Of a stretch of DNA of 20,286 nucleotides, positions 7,470-15,494 are shown piece by piece. Made by a program: the position numbers and the translations under genes. The stretch lies in the NCBI GenBank assembly GCA_046760105.1, contig JBHIDJ010000049.1, forward strand, positions 1 through 20,286, in the 5' to 3' direction. This DNA is from JBHIDJ01 sp046760105 (lineage in GTDB: Bacteria; Pseudomonadota; Gammaproteobacteria; Acidiferrobacterales; SPGG2). The notes under the pieces are model-generated. The model worked only from the letters and a program-made list of their open reading frames with translations. It did no database searches and had not been told where the DNA came from. The stretch's first letter is position 1, and each line of letters opens with the position of its first letter.

Positions 7470-8807
7470 CTAGGGTGCAGGCAGCGTATAAATAGTGGTG
7501 GGGGTCTTTCTACCCCGCACCTGTACTTCACCGATTCGTTTGAACGGGAATCGATCCCACCCCGCGAGTTCAGCCGTCGTCTCAGACACAAGCAAGCGCG
7601 TCCCGTATTCTTTATTCAGCTGCTCTAGTCTTGCAGCTAAGTTCACATCGTCTCCGTGCACCGTATAGCCGAGCCGGTTACCAGTCCCCACCAGCCCACC
7701 GACGACAGTTCCACTATTGATACCTATACGGGATTTCAGTGTTATGCCGTCCCCAAAAGTGCGGTTCTCCAGCGCCGTTTGGATTTCAATGGCTGCACGC
7801 AACGCATTGGCGGCATGATCTGGGTGGGCTTCGGGTAGGTTAAAGCTCGCGAGGATGGCGTCTCCCTGGAATTGATTGACAACACCGTTGTAGCGCTCAA
7901 TGGGTTCCACTACCACAGCGAAGTATTCATTCAGCGTGCCGATCAGCTGTTCCGGCGAAAGTGACTCGCTGATCGTCGTGAATCCCTCTATATCGGTAAA
8001 CAGGATTGTTGCTTGACGCACCTCGCCCTGGCCGGCCTCCACGCGCTTCTCAGATGACCGCACCTGCCTGACGACCTCGGTCGGCACAAACCGGGAAAGG
8101 TCTTGTGCCGTGCTGCTGTCGACGACAGATTGGATCAAGAGTCGACGGGCACGTGTAAGCGCGACCGCTAGAATCGCGGTGACGATAAGAATGGAAATAA
8201 TCTTGTCGAATTCTGCCCCGAGCAATATGCTGTTAGACGTCATGTATTCGACATAATCGCGTGTAATCATAGGGTCTTGCGGGTCGACGCTAATCACATA
8301 CCAGACCATGGCGAGCCAACCCGCCGCCGCTACCAGACCGGCAACAATCACGAAGCGCGCTTGAAAGCGTAACGCCCGTAACGCGATGAAGATAAATACG
8401 TACAGCAGAGTGGGTGCTTTCAGGTAGAAGGAAGCTGGTTGTTTATATTGCAGGTGGAAGCTCCAGATCAGTCCGAGTAACAACAGCATGTCAACCACGA
8501 CCGAAAGGTAAAGCATCCAGTCAGGTAAGGGCCGGTTGAGGGCGAACGTCAGCCGCAGAACGGTAAACACCAAGTAGGTAGCTAGCGCCCAGGGCACGGG
8601 TGCGAATTCTGCCTCTTCGGTAAAGGTCTTCGGCGCCAACGTGTAGAGGACGGCAAAGGTGACAACCACGCCCAGTTGGACCCAGCCGATTAGCACCTCA
8701 CTGGATTGTTGTTGGCGTCGGATAGTCTCCCGGACCCGCGGCGGCAGCTGCACATAGTCAGAGCGTGCGACCAACCGCTGGAGGTAATGTTTGATGACTT
8801 CGGCCAA
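7470..8807 (-). CDS. Membrane-bound class III adenylate/guanylate cyclase
   Basis: The 445-residue product has about six N-terminal membrane helices (roughly 41-59, 72-88, 96-113, 127-145, 147-170, 203-220), a linker, and a C-terminal class III cyclase domain (about 262-440). First metal Asp272 lies in LFTDIEGF and the second, Asp316, in QGDAILASF. The transition-state pair Asn389 and Arg393 lies in VNLAAR, and Thr382 occupies the usual adenine-specifying position. The base-contacting Lys expected four residues before Asp316 is Gln312, so substrate specificity is less certain. The start is TTG 8807, chosen because AAGGAA (complement of 8813-8818) sits five bases upstream and no better start is seen. 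It is divergent from the glycan operon and convergent with the HD protein. It probably makes the ligand for the nearby cNMP-binding protein (inference). Confidence 0.88.
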   Translation of the reverse strand: MAEVIKHYLQRLVARSDYVQLPPRVRETIRRQQQSSEVLIGWVQLGVVVTFAVLYTLAPKTFTEEAEFAPVPWALATYLVFTVLRLTFALNRPLPDWMLYLSVVVDMLLLLGLIWSFHLQYKQPASFYLKAPTLLYVFIFIALRALRFQARFVIVAGLVAAAGWLAMVWYVISVDPQDPMITRDYVEYMTSNSILLGAEFDKIISILIVTAILAVALTRARRLLIQSVVDSSTAQDLSRFVPTEVVRQVRSSEKRVEAGQGEVRQATILFTDIEGFTTISESLSPEQLIGTLNEYFAVVVEPIERYNGVVNQFQGDAILASFNLPEAHPDHAANALRAAIEIQTALENRTFGDGITLKSRIGINSGTVVGGLVGTGNRLGYTVHGDDVNLAARLEQLNKEYGTRLLVSETTAELAGWDRFPFKRIGEVQVRGRKTPTTIYTLPAP

Positions 8808-9153
8808 CGTGATTCCTTGTTCTTAGGGATGCGCGAGTACCGCTTGGGAACTTAGACCGCATCCCGTCCGTATGTTTCAAGCCGCTCGCCGCGAGTTCTC
8901 TGCGCCCTCAGCGTATTAACATGCGCCATCTGACGCCCTGGGCTAGACCCGGCCGAGCTTGGCAAGATTATTCCATCCAAGCAAGGAAACATGCTCGCGA
9001 CGCCGCAAATCGTTGTTTTTCGTGGCCGAACCGCGGCGACGCCCCGGGTCCCGAGAGCACATCGGGCCAAGCGACAATCGTGATATTGCTGAGACATTTT
9101 TGCAACCGTCGGGTATATTTGACAGTCTGTCCACCACGGGAGCACACCGGGAC
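8808..9153. other. Divergent intergenic region between cyclase and glycan operon
   Basis: These 346 bases separate two divergently transcribed genes. They hold the cyclase SD at the left end and a candidate sigma70 promoter for the glycan operon at 9091-9119. A short frame reads through part of it into the first glycosyltransferase, but its sequence has no family features. No other gene, repeat or RNA was recognised. Confidence 0.5.
9091..9119 (+). promoter_or_regulatory. Candidate sigma70 promoter of the glycan operon
   Basis: GAGACA (9091-9096, 4 of 6 matches to TTGACA) and TATATT (9114-9119, 5 of 6 matches to TATAAT) are separated by exactly 17 bases. The -10 box ends 34 bases before the ATG at 9154. 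This also argues against the longer reading frame that would start at 8959. Confidence 0.45.
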
Positions 9154-10374
9154 ATGCGACAAAACACGAAGAACTCCCGGGTTTTGATTTATAGCCACGA
9201 CACCTTTGGATTAGGGCATTTACGCCGATGTCACACCGTCGCGCAATCGCTGGTCGCACGGCGTAAAGGGCTTTCTGCACTAATATTATCGGGGTCGCCC
9301 ATTATCGGGAATTTCGACTTCAAGACACGAGTAGACTTCGTGCGGATACCCGGTGTTATCAAGCTACGCAACGGCGAATATTCCTCGCTAAATCTCGACA
9401 TCGATATCGGAGAAGTGCTGGAGATGCGCGCCTCGATTATCCAGCACACAGCGAAGGTTTTTAACCCCGATCTATTTCTCGTCGACAAGGAGCCGCTGGG
9501 GCTACGCGGCGAGATCTACGACACCCTTCAAATGTTGAAAGTGGCGGGTACCCGGTGCGTGCTTGGTCTGCGCGATGTAATGGATGAGCCGGAGTTGCTT
9601 GCGCGCGAATGGCGCCGCAAAAATCCGGTGCCCGCGTTGCGTGACCTCTACGACGACGTTTGGGTTTATGGCCTGCCGCAGATCTGTGATCCGCTGGCGG
9701 GCATAGATCTTCCGCAGAGCGTGAGGCGTAAGATTACCTACACCGGCTATCTCAGGCGCCACTTGCCAAACAACGGCGACGTCTCCGCTGAGCCTCACTT
9801 CGACGAACCTTATGTCCTGGTCACCACAGGTGGTGGCGGTGACGGCGCGCACCTCATCGATTGGGCGCTGCGTGCCTACGAGACGGATCCGGAGATACCT
9901 TATGCGGCCCTATTAGTGCTTGGCCCTTTCATGGGCCCCCGGCGCCGCGAGAAGTTTCGCAAGCGGGTCGCACGGCTAGCGCGGGTGAAAGCCATTACTT
10001 TCGATGCCCATGTGGAATACCTCATGGCCAACGCTGTGGGCGTGGTCGCGATGGGTGGGTATAACACCTTCTGCGAGATAATCTCCCTGAACAAACGGGC
10101 CATCATCGTGCCCCGGAGGAGTCCCCGCATGGAGCAGTATATCCGGGCGTCCCGCGCCCAGGAGCTGGGCCTGGTGAGAATGCTAACGGATGAGGACAAC
10201 CGGGATCCGCGGCGCATGGCCGATGCCCTGCGTGGGTTGGCAGCACAGAACCAGCCTTCGGACATCGTCATACCGGGGTTGCTCGACGGTCTCGACAACA
10301 TCCACCGACTGGTGGATGGCTGGGTGAGTGAGGGGCCGAGGGCGGCGGTCAGCGTCGCCAGCCAAGGTCTATGA
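9154..10374 (+). CDS. MurG-like (GT-B) glycosyltransferase, COG4671-like, copy 1
   Basis: The 406-residue protein has the MurG/GT28-type GT-B plan. The N-terminal Gly-rich loop GLGHLRRC (19-26) follows the first beta strand VLIYSHD. A second Gly-rich loop TTGGGGDGAHL (~223-233) opens the C-terminal domain. The donor site reads GGYNTFCE (301-308) with MEQY (326-329), matching GGxNTxxE and EQ in this fold. It would transfer a sugar from a nucleotide-sugar donor in the cytoplasm or at the inner membrane; donor and acceptor are unknown. No signal peptide or membrane helix is seen. ATG 9154 is chosen because the family fold begins at once there; the upstream in-frame extension is unlike the family and overlaps the likely promoter. 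It is first in the operon, with 9 bp to the next gene. Confidence 0.85.
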   Translation: MRQNTKNSRVLIYSHDTFGLGHLRRCHTVAQSLVARRKGLSALILSGSPIIGNFDFKTRVDFVRIPGVIKLRNGEYSSLNLDIDIGEVLEMRASIIQHTAKVFNPDLFLVDKEPLGLRGEIYDTLQMLKVAGTRCVLGLRDVMDEPELLAREWRRKNPVPALRDLYDDVWVYGLPQICDPLAGIDLPQSVRRKITYTGYLRRHLPNNGDVSAEPHFDEPYVLVTTGGGGDGAHLIDWALRAYETDPEIPYAALLVLGPFMGPRRREKFRKRVARLARVKAITFDAHVEYLMANAVGVVAMGGYNTFCEIISLNKRAIIVPRRSPRMEQYIRASRAQELGLVRMLTDEDNRDPRRMADALRGLAAQNQPSDIVIPGLLDGLDNIHRLVDGWVSEGPRAAVSVASQGL

Positions 10375-10383
10375 ATCGCGCCT

Positions 10384-11628
10384 ATGCTTGGGACTGTCGC
10401 CTTCGTTCTAAAGGGCTATCCGCGGTTGTCAGAAGCATTTATCGCTCAGGAAATTCGTGCCCTTGAAAAACGCGGCCTGGACATCCGCATCTTTTCGCTG
10501 CGACGCCCGAGCGACCCTCACACCCACCCGGTTCATCGGGAGGTTAAGGCGCCGGTCGTTTATTTACCCGAGTACTTGTACCGAGAGCCGATTCGGACGT
10601 GGCGCGGGTGGCGCGCCGCTCGGCGCCGACCCGGTTATCGTGCTGCCGTGCACGCCTGGCTGCGGGATTTTTTTCGCGACCCGACGCCAAACCGCGTGCG
10701 CAGATTCGGTCAGGCCCTGATCCTGGCCCGGGAGTTGCCCGAGGACGTGCGCCATTTGCACGCGCACTTTCTGCATACACCCGCGTCGGTCACTCGGTAC
10801 GCCGGTTTATTGACCGCCCTGTGCTGGAGTTGTTCTGCTCACGCCAAGGATATCTGGACCATTCCTGATTGGGAGAAACGCGAGAAGCTTGCCGAGTGTC
10901 GGTGGGCGGTGACGTGTACATCGGTCAATTTTGAACACTTGAGGCAGCTGGTCTCGGTTCCAAATCGCGTGGAACTACTATATCACGGCCTCGATTTCGC
11001 GCGGTTTCCCCCACTGAAGGGCAGGCGGCCCAGGCGGAATGGAAGTGCTTACGGAGAGCCCGTCATTATCCTTTCCGTCGGCCGCGCCGTTGAGAAAAAA
11101 GGGTACGACGACTTGCTCGAAGCGCTTGCCGCATTGCCACCCGAGCTTAACTGGCGATTTGTGCATATCGGCGCAGGCCCGTTGCTAGCTCGTCTGAAGG
11201 CATGCGCGAGCGCCTGTGGCATAGCGCAAAGGTTATCGTGGTTGGGAGCCCAGCCGCACGACGAAGTTCTACGGCAATATGTAAAAGCCGATCTGTTCGT
11301 GCTCGCCTGCCGCGTGGCACGGGACGGGGACCGCGACGGATTGCCGAACGTACTACTGGAGGCGCAAAGCCAGGGCTTGCCTTGCCTCTCCACGGGTGTC
11401 TCCGCCATACCGGAGCTGATCGAAGACGGCGTCACGGGTTTGTTGACGGAGCCACGAGACACCGCAGCGCTCAGTGCCGCGCTCGCGCGACTTATTGCTG
11501 ACCCCGAGATGCGCGAGCGCCTTGGCGAGGCAGGCAAAAGACGTGTCAATGAGCACTTCTCGTTCGACACCGGAATCGACCGCCTGGCGACAACTTTGCA
11601 ACTGGCCTTGCAGGGGGCGCACCCGTGA
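10384..11628 (+). CDS. GT4-family glycosyltransferase (WcaL/AmsK-like)
   Basis: The 414-residue protein is a retaining GT-B glycosyltransferase of family GT4. The N-terminal domain opens with TVAFVLKGYPRLSEAFI, typical of exopolysaccharide transferases such as WcaL/AmsK, and contains HLHAHF and SAHAKDIW. The donor domain starts near ILSVGRAVEKKGYDDLLEA. The EX7E-type site reads DGLPNVLLE (318-326), with Asp318 in place of the first Glu, followed by GLPCLSTGVSAIPELI. It probably adds a hexose to a growing glycan at the cytoplasmic face of the membrane. ATG 10384 is the first usable start, because TGA at 10372-10374 blocks the frame upstream; the SD is weak, which suits coupling to the preceding gene. 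Its stop overlaps the next gene's GTG by four bases. Confidence 0.87.
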   Translation: MLGTVAFVLKGYPRLSEAFIAQEIRALEKRGLDIRIFSLRRPSDPHTHPVHREVKAPVVYLPEYLYREPIRTWRGWRAARRRPGYRAAVHAWLRDFFRDPTPNRVRRFGQALILARELPEDVRHLHAHFLHTPASVTRYAGLLTALCWSCSAHAKDIWTIPDWEKREKLAECRWAVTCTSVNFEHLRQLVSVPNRVELLYHGLDFARFPPLKGRRPRRNGSAYGEPVIILSVGRAVEKKGYDDLLEALAALPPELNWRFVHIGAGPLLARLKACASACGIAQRLSWLGAQPHDEVLRQYVKADLFVLACRVARDGDRDGLPNVLLEAQSQGLPCLSTGVSAIPELIEDGVTGLLTEPRDTAALSAALARLIADPEMRERLGEAGKRRVNEHFSFDTGIDRLATTLQLALQGAHP

Positions 11629-12776
11629 GGGTCGCTTTCTATGCACCAATGAAGGCGCCCACTGATCCCGCCCCCTCTGGCGATCGCAAGATTGCGCGTC
11701 TGTTCGTCCGTGCCCTTGATGATGCAGGTCATGAGGTGATGCTGGTTTCACGTTTCCGCAGTTGGGAAGGGGCGGGCGACGGAATCCGCCAGCAACGCCT
11801 GCAAGATATCGGCTGTCGGCTGGCGGAGCGCCTGCTGCACCGCTATCGCACACGGCCAACCGAGCGTTGGCCAGAGGCGTGGTTCACCTACCACCTGTAC
11901 CATAAGGCGCCCGACTGGTTGGGGCCCTGCGTGAGCCGCAATCTCGGTATTCCCTATGTCGTCGCAGAAGCCTCCTATGCGCCCAAGCAGGCCGGCGGGC
12001 CATGGGCGATCGGTCACGAAGCGGCCGGCGCCGCGATCGCCCAATCGGCGGCGATTATTGCGCTCAACTCCACCGATACCCCTTGTGTTTTGCCGCTGCT
12101 GGACAGCCCGCGTCGCGTGGTCTCCCTGAAGCCTTTCCTAGATACCAGCGAGTATCCGCTGCGGGATCGCCGTCGGGAGGAGCGCGTCGTACTGCAGGAG
12201 CGGTTCAGTCTGGACACAAAACGCCCCTGGTTGCTGACGGTGGCGATGATGCGCTACGGAAACAAGCTGTCTTGCTACCAGGTGCTCGGTCGCGTGCTCA
12301 AGTACATTACTGATCACCGCGTAGCCATGCTCATAGTTGGCGACGGACCCGCGCGCGCGGATGTGGAGGTGGCGTTGGCAGGAATAGACCAACATCAAAT
12401 CGTATTTGCAGGCCTGCAGTCGCAAGACGAGCTGAAGGACTTCTATACAGCCGCGGACTTGTTCGTGTGGCCGGCTGTAGACGAACCCCTCGGCATGGCC
12501 TTACTTGAAGCGCAGGCGGCGGGTGTGCCTGTCGTTGCCGGCTGCAGCCGAGGTGTACCTGACATTGTTAGCGATCGGGTCAGCGGCCTGCTGGTGTCGC
12601 CAGGCGATGCGGAGGCGTTTGCGCAAGCCGTCGTGTCATTGCTTGAAAATCCCTCGCGGCTGAGCGAGATGGGGGCAGCCGCGAGAGAGCTCGCCATGCG
12701 CGAGCACGATATCGGTACGGCTGCAACGACGTTGGACCGGATTCTCGAGCACGTGCGAACAGGAGCGATGCCGTGA
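11625..12776 (+). CDS. GT4-family glycosyltransferase
   Basis: The 383-residue protein is another GT-B, GT4-type transferase. Visible elements are the N-terminal strand RVAFYAPMKAP, the inter-domain region WLLTVAMMRYGNKLSCY, LIVGDGPARADVE, and the catalytic EX7E motif with Glu287 and Glu295 in DEPLGMALLE (286-295). GVPVVAGCSRGVPDIV follows, with the usual C-terminal helix region. The family normally transfers a sugar from a nucleotide donor; the exact sugar is unknown. The start is GTG 11625 in a GTGA overlap with the previous stop, so translation is probably coupled. A second GTGA overlap at 12773 links it to the histidine phosphatase. Confidence 0.86.
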   Translation: MRVAFYAPMKAPTDPAPSGDRKIARLFVRALDDAGHEVMLVSRFRSWEGAGDGIRQQRLQDIGCRLAERLLHRYRTRPTERWPEAWFTYHLYHKAPDWLGPCVSRNLGIPYVVAEASYAPKQAGGPWAIGHEAAGAAIAQSAAIIALNSTDTPCVLPLLDSPRRVVSLKPFLDTSEYPLRDRRREERVVLQERFSLDTKRPWLLTVAMMRYGNKLSCYQVLGRVLKYITDHRVAMLIVGDGPARADVEVALAGIDQHQIVFAGLQSQDELKDFYTAADLFVWPAVDEPLGMALLEAQAAGVPVVAGCSRGVPDIVSDRVSGLLVSPGDAEAFAQAVVSLLENPSRLSEMGAAARELAMREHDIGTAATTLDRILEHVRTGAMP

Positions 12777-13363
12777 TCCCGATACTATTGATTCGCCATG
12801 GGCCGACGGAATGGAGCGTCAAGGGGCGGATTCAGGGTCACACGGACGTGTCCCTCGGCGAGATTGGGCGCACGGAGGTTGCACGTTGGTCCGTACCGCA
12901 GGAGTTTCGGGGTTATGATTGGGTGGCAAGCCCGCTTGCACGCGCCATGGAGACGGCTCATCTTTTGGGTGCTCGCGACGCTTGTCCGGAGCCGCGTCTG
13001 ATGGAAATGAACTGGGGACGATGGGAAGGGCGCACGCTCGCCGGGTTACGGGCGGCAAACGGTCAGGACATGACCAGCAACGAAGCGCGTGGTCTCGATT
13101 TTTGTCCCCCTGGCGGCGAAACGCCAAGAACGGTGCAAGCACGCTTTAGAGACTGGGTCGCGGATGTGGTTACTAGAGGTCGACCGGTGGCTGCGGTGAC
13201 CCATAAGGGTGTCATCCGCGCTGCCTTGGCGATTGCCACGGGATGGGACATGACTAGCAAATCGCCGCATCGCCTGGATTGGTCGAGCGCCCATCTCTTT
13301 CAAGTCGGTGGCGACGGCGGGCTAACGGTGGACCGAATGAACATCACATTGGTAAGACCATGA
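12773..13363 (+). CDS. Histidine phosphatase (phosphoglycerate mutase-like) family protein
   Basis: The 196-residue protein has the branch-2-free, short histidine phosphatase layout: LIRHGPTEW with phospho-accepting His9 and Arg8, SPLARAMETA, the proton-donor Glu78 in MEMNWGRWEG, and the second His144 in VTHKG. It is cytoplasmic, with no signal peptide. Relatives include CobC alpha-ribazole phosphatase and sugar-phosphate phosphatases such as GpgP. Sitting between glycosyltransferases, it may remove phosphate from a glycosylated phospho-intermediate, but that is inference. The start GTG 12773 overlaps the previous stop as GTGA. Its own stop forms an ATGA (13360-13363) that was probably the original start of the next gene before a repeat element inserted. 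Confidence 0.86.
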   Translation: MIPILLIRHGPTEWSVKGRIQGHTDVSLGEIGRTEVARWSVPQEFRGYDWVASPLARAMETAHLLGARDACPEPRLMEMNWGRWEGRTLAGLRAANGQDMTSNEARGLDFCPPGGETPRTVQARFRDWVADVVTRGRPVAAVTHKGVIRAALAIATGWDMTSKSPHRLDWSSAHLFQVGGDGGLTVDRMNITLVRP

Positions 13364-13536
13364 AGCCAAGCCCGCATTTCTCACCACCTATCTACTGCGG
13401 GCGAGTATCTGCTCGCGCCTACGGCGTTGCACTCGAAAAATGTGCTCAACGTACTGTAAAGTACGCCTCCACGCATTTTCGCTCGCGCGCCTTGTATTCA
13501 CGGGTATCTACACGCCCTCGCTACGACAGCCGGTGA
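13360..13536 (+). other. Open frame through the repeat element, probable split start of the next gene
   Basis: ATG 13360 overlaps the phosphatase stop as ATGA, and the frame stays open for 58 codons through the repeat element to TGA 13534-13536. It is in the same frame as the glycosyltransferase that starts at 13540, three bases later. Codons 1-3 (Met-Lys-Pro) are probably the old N-terminus of that transferase; the rest is translated repeat. If translated, ribosomes could end at 13536 and restart at 13540. It is not proposed as a functional protein. Confidence 0.45.
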
Positions 13537-13548
13537 GAAATGCGGGCT
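13369..13548. repeat. 180-bp palindromic repeat element with 17-bp terminal inverted repeats
   Basis: AGCCCGCATTTCTCACC at 13369-13385 is the exact reverse complement of GGTGAGAAATGCGGGCT at 13532-13548. The interior is also imperfectly palindromic: CTCGAAAAATGTG on the left opposes CGCATTTTCGCTCG on the right, centred on GTACT-GTAA-AGTAC near 13449-13462. The whole stretch could fold into a long hairpin, like MITE or intergenic palindromic repeat families. No target-site duplication was seen and no other copy is in the window. The element is exactly 60 codons long, and its right end supplies the ATG of the following gene. Confidence 0.7.
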
Positions 13549-14709
13549 AGACGCGTCATGTGTTACGTCCAGCACCTCATGGGAACGGGCCATCAGTGGC
13601 GTGCTGCTGCCATCAGTCGCGCGATGTGTCAGCTCGGGATGGATGTTACTTACGTCTCGGGAGGATTCCCGGTTCCCGGCCTGGATGTCGATTGTACGAG
13701 GTCTGTGCAGCTACCCCCCACACGATCGGCAGATATGCGCTACAAGACACTGGTCGACGAGCGGGGGCTGCCCGTTGACGACGATTGGAAGGCCGTACGC
13801 CGATCCACCTTGCTGGAAACATTCCTCGAGTGCCAGCCCGACGTCTTACTCATCGAAACCTTTCCGTTCGGAAGGCGCTTGCTTCGCTTCGAGCTGCTCC
13901 CCCTACTGGACACCGCCCATGCATTGCGTCCCCGTCCGCATGTTGTTTGCTCGGTACGCGACATTCTGGAGAATCGACCCAAGCCGGGGCACAACGAGAA
14001 GATTGTAGATCTCGTGCACACATACTTTGACCTGGTGCTCGTGCATAGTGATCCCGAGTTTGTGCCGTTTCAAGCGAGCTTTCCGCTCACCGATTGCATT
14101 GCCCGAAAGCTTTGTTACACCGGTTTTGTCATGCGACCCAGGGGGGATAGTAAACCGGCAGTGGCTGGTACCGGGGAAGTGATCGTGTCGGCCGGGGGCG
14201 GCGTCGTCGGTGAACATCTTCTGCACACCGCCATGAAGGCGCGCCCCCTGTCCTCTCTGGCCCAAGTGCCATGGCGGATTCTGGTCGGGCACCATTTCCC
14301 GGCGACGCGCCTTGCGCGTTTGAGGGCGGGGGTTGCGGACGGGGTAATCATCGAACAGAACCGCCCCGATTTCGCGACACTCCTCAGACACTGCGCTGTG
14401 TCTATCTCGCAGGGGGGATACAATACTCTCTTTGAAGTGCTTGACGCCGGTGCCCGCGCGGTGGTCGTCCCGTATTCTGACGAGCAGCAAGAGGAGCAAG
14501 CGGTGCGCGCGCGGCTGCTGGCCGAGCGGGGTTTAATCGTTTTGGTGGACAAACACGCGCTTACGCCGTCTCGTCTCGCGCAGGCCGTGGATATAGCGAG
14601 TAACCGTCCACACCCGAAGCGGCCGGCGATCAACATGAACGGCGCGTCGACAACAGCCCATCTAATAGCCACGGTCATGGTTCAAAACCATAGCGCGGCC
14701 TCTTTGTAA
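13540..14709 (+). CDS. MurG-like (GT-B) glycosyltransferase, COG4671-like, copy 2
   Basis: The 389-residue protein has the same fold as the first gene of the operon but is clearly divergent in sequence. It shows VMCYVQHLMGTGHQ with the Gly loop GTGH (15-18), a second Gly-rich loop SAGGGVVGEH (217-226), and the donor site QGGYNTLFE (291-299) with Glu319-Gln320 (EEQAVRARLL). It would be a cytoplasmic or membrane-peripheral glycosyltransferase with unknown donor and acceptor. The present start ATG 13540 lies inside the right end of a 180-bp repeat element. GGTGAG is only 2 bases away, a poor SD spacing, so initiation may depend on ribosomes ending at TGA 13534-13536. ATG 13558 is an in-frame alternative but would remove basic residues before the first strand. 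Confidence 0.84.
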   Translation: MRARRVMCYVQHLMGTGHQWRAAAISRAMCQLGMDVTYVSGGFPVPGLDVDCTRSVQLPPTRSADMRYKTLVDERGLPVDDDWKAVRRSTLLETFLECQPDVLLIETFPFGRRLLRFELLPLLDTAHALRPRPHVVCSVRDILENRPKPGHNEKIVDLVHTYFDLVLVHSDPEFVPFQASFPLTDCIARKLCYTGFVMRPRGDSKPAVAGTGEVIVSAGGGVVGEHLLHTAMKARPLSSLAQVPWRILVGHHFPATRLARLRAGVADGVIIEQNRPDFATLLRHCAVSISQGGYNTLFEVLDAGARAVVVPYSDEQQEEQAVRARLLAERGLIVLVDKHALTPSRLAQAVDIASNRPHPKRPAINMNGASTTAHLIATVMVQNHSAASL

Positions 14710-14726
14710 ATTGCGCGATATTGCTT

Positions 14727-15494
14727 ATGGGTGGACGCTGGGCGCTGTTAGATCATGAGCTAGACTGTTGGGCAACGGTGGGGCGAGTGGCCACCTTCTG
14801 GTGGCGCGATGATGATGCTGTTCGCTGTACGCCGGCGCTTGATCGATTGTTGGCGCTGAGCAGGAAGATGGACGTGCCTATAGCCCTCGCTGTAATCCCC
14901 TCTCTTGCGCGTAGAGAACTCTCTCATTGCCTCGGCGCTTACCCGCATACAAGGGTACTACAACATGGTTATGCCCATCGCAACTACGCACCGGCGGGGA
15001 TGAAGGCGACAGAGTTTGATCTGCACCGCCCACGTCGTCGTGTCATCGCGGAGCTCTTGCGCGGTAGCGAGCGACTCAATCGATTGTTTCCAGACCAGGT
15101 GTTGCCGATATTAGTTCCTCCCTGGAATCGAATAGATCGTGCACTATTATCGGAGCTCCCGCGACTCGGCTTGTCGGGGCTATCGACCTTCCGTGCTAGG
15201 GATACGACCGAGGCAGTCCCGGGCCTACGCCAGGCAAACTGTCACGTCGATCTGATCGACTGGCGGCATACGGGCCATTTTGTAGGCTGGGACAGGGCCT
15301 TGGGTGAGGTGGTGGCCCACCTCGAAGCACGCCGCGCCGAGCAGGTGGATCCGGACGAGCCTACAGGGCTGCTTACTCATCATCTCGATCATGACCGTGA
15401 GTGCTGGCACTTTCTCGAAGCCTTTCTTAATCGCACGCAGAAACACCTTGCTGTGCACTGGCTCGACGCACGTGAGGCAATGTGGCCGGCATGA
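14727..15494 (+). CDS. Polysaccharide deacetylase (NodB-homology) family protein
   Basis: The 255-residue protein has features of carbohydrate esterase family 4. An Asp-rich motif TFWWRDDDA (Asp28-30) would supply the catalytic base and metal-binding Asp. HGYAH (80-84) matches the metal-binding HxxxH. LVPPWNR (129-135) corresponds to the third motif, where the usual RxPY Arg is Val, and LTHHLDHD (His218/His219) to the last. The family removes acetyl groups from N-acetylated sugars. No signal peptide is seen, so it probably acts in the cytoplasm on a glycan intermediate made by the neighbouring transferases (inference). ATG 14727 is preferred to TTG 14721. It begins 17 bp after the glycosyltransferase stop, and its TGA overlaps the ATG of the next gene. 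Confidence 0.8.
   Translation: MGGRWALLDHELDCWATVGRVATFWWRDDDAVRCTPALDRLLALSRKMDVPIALAVIPSLARRELSHCLGAYPHTRVLQHGYAHRNYAPAGMKATEFDLHRPRRRVIAELLRGSERLNRLFPDQVLPILVPPWNRIDRALLSELPRLGLSGLSTFRARDTTEAVPGLRQANCHVDLIDWRHTGHFVGWDRALGEVVAHLEARRAEQVDPDEPTGLLTHHLDHDRECWHFLEAFLNRTQKHLAVHWLDAREAMWPA

Noticed and set aside
8959..9153. In-frame N-terminal extension of the first glycosyltransferase
   Set aside because: The extra 65 residues are unlike the family, lack a good SD, and overlap the candidate promoter; ATG 9154 starts right before the first strand of the fold.
13903..14499. Antisense frame of 198 codons within the second MurG-like transferase
   Set aside because: The sense strand carries clear glycosyltransferase motifs and the antisense product has none.
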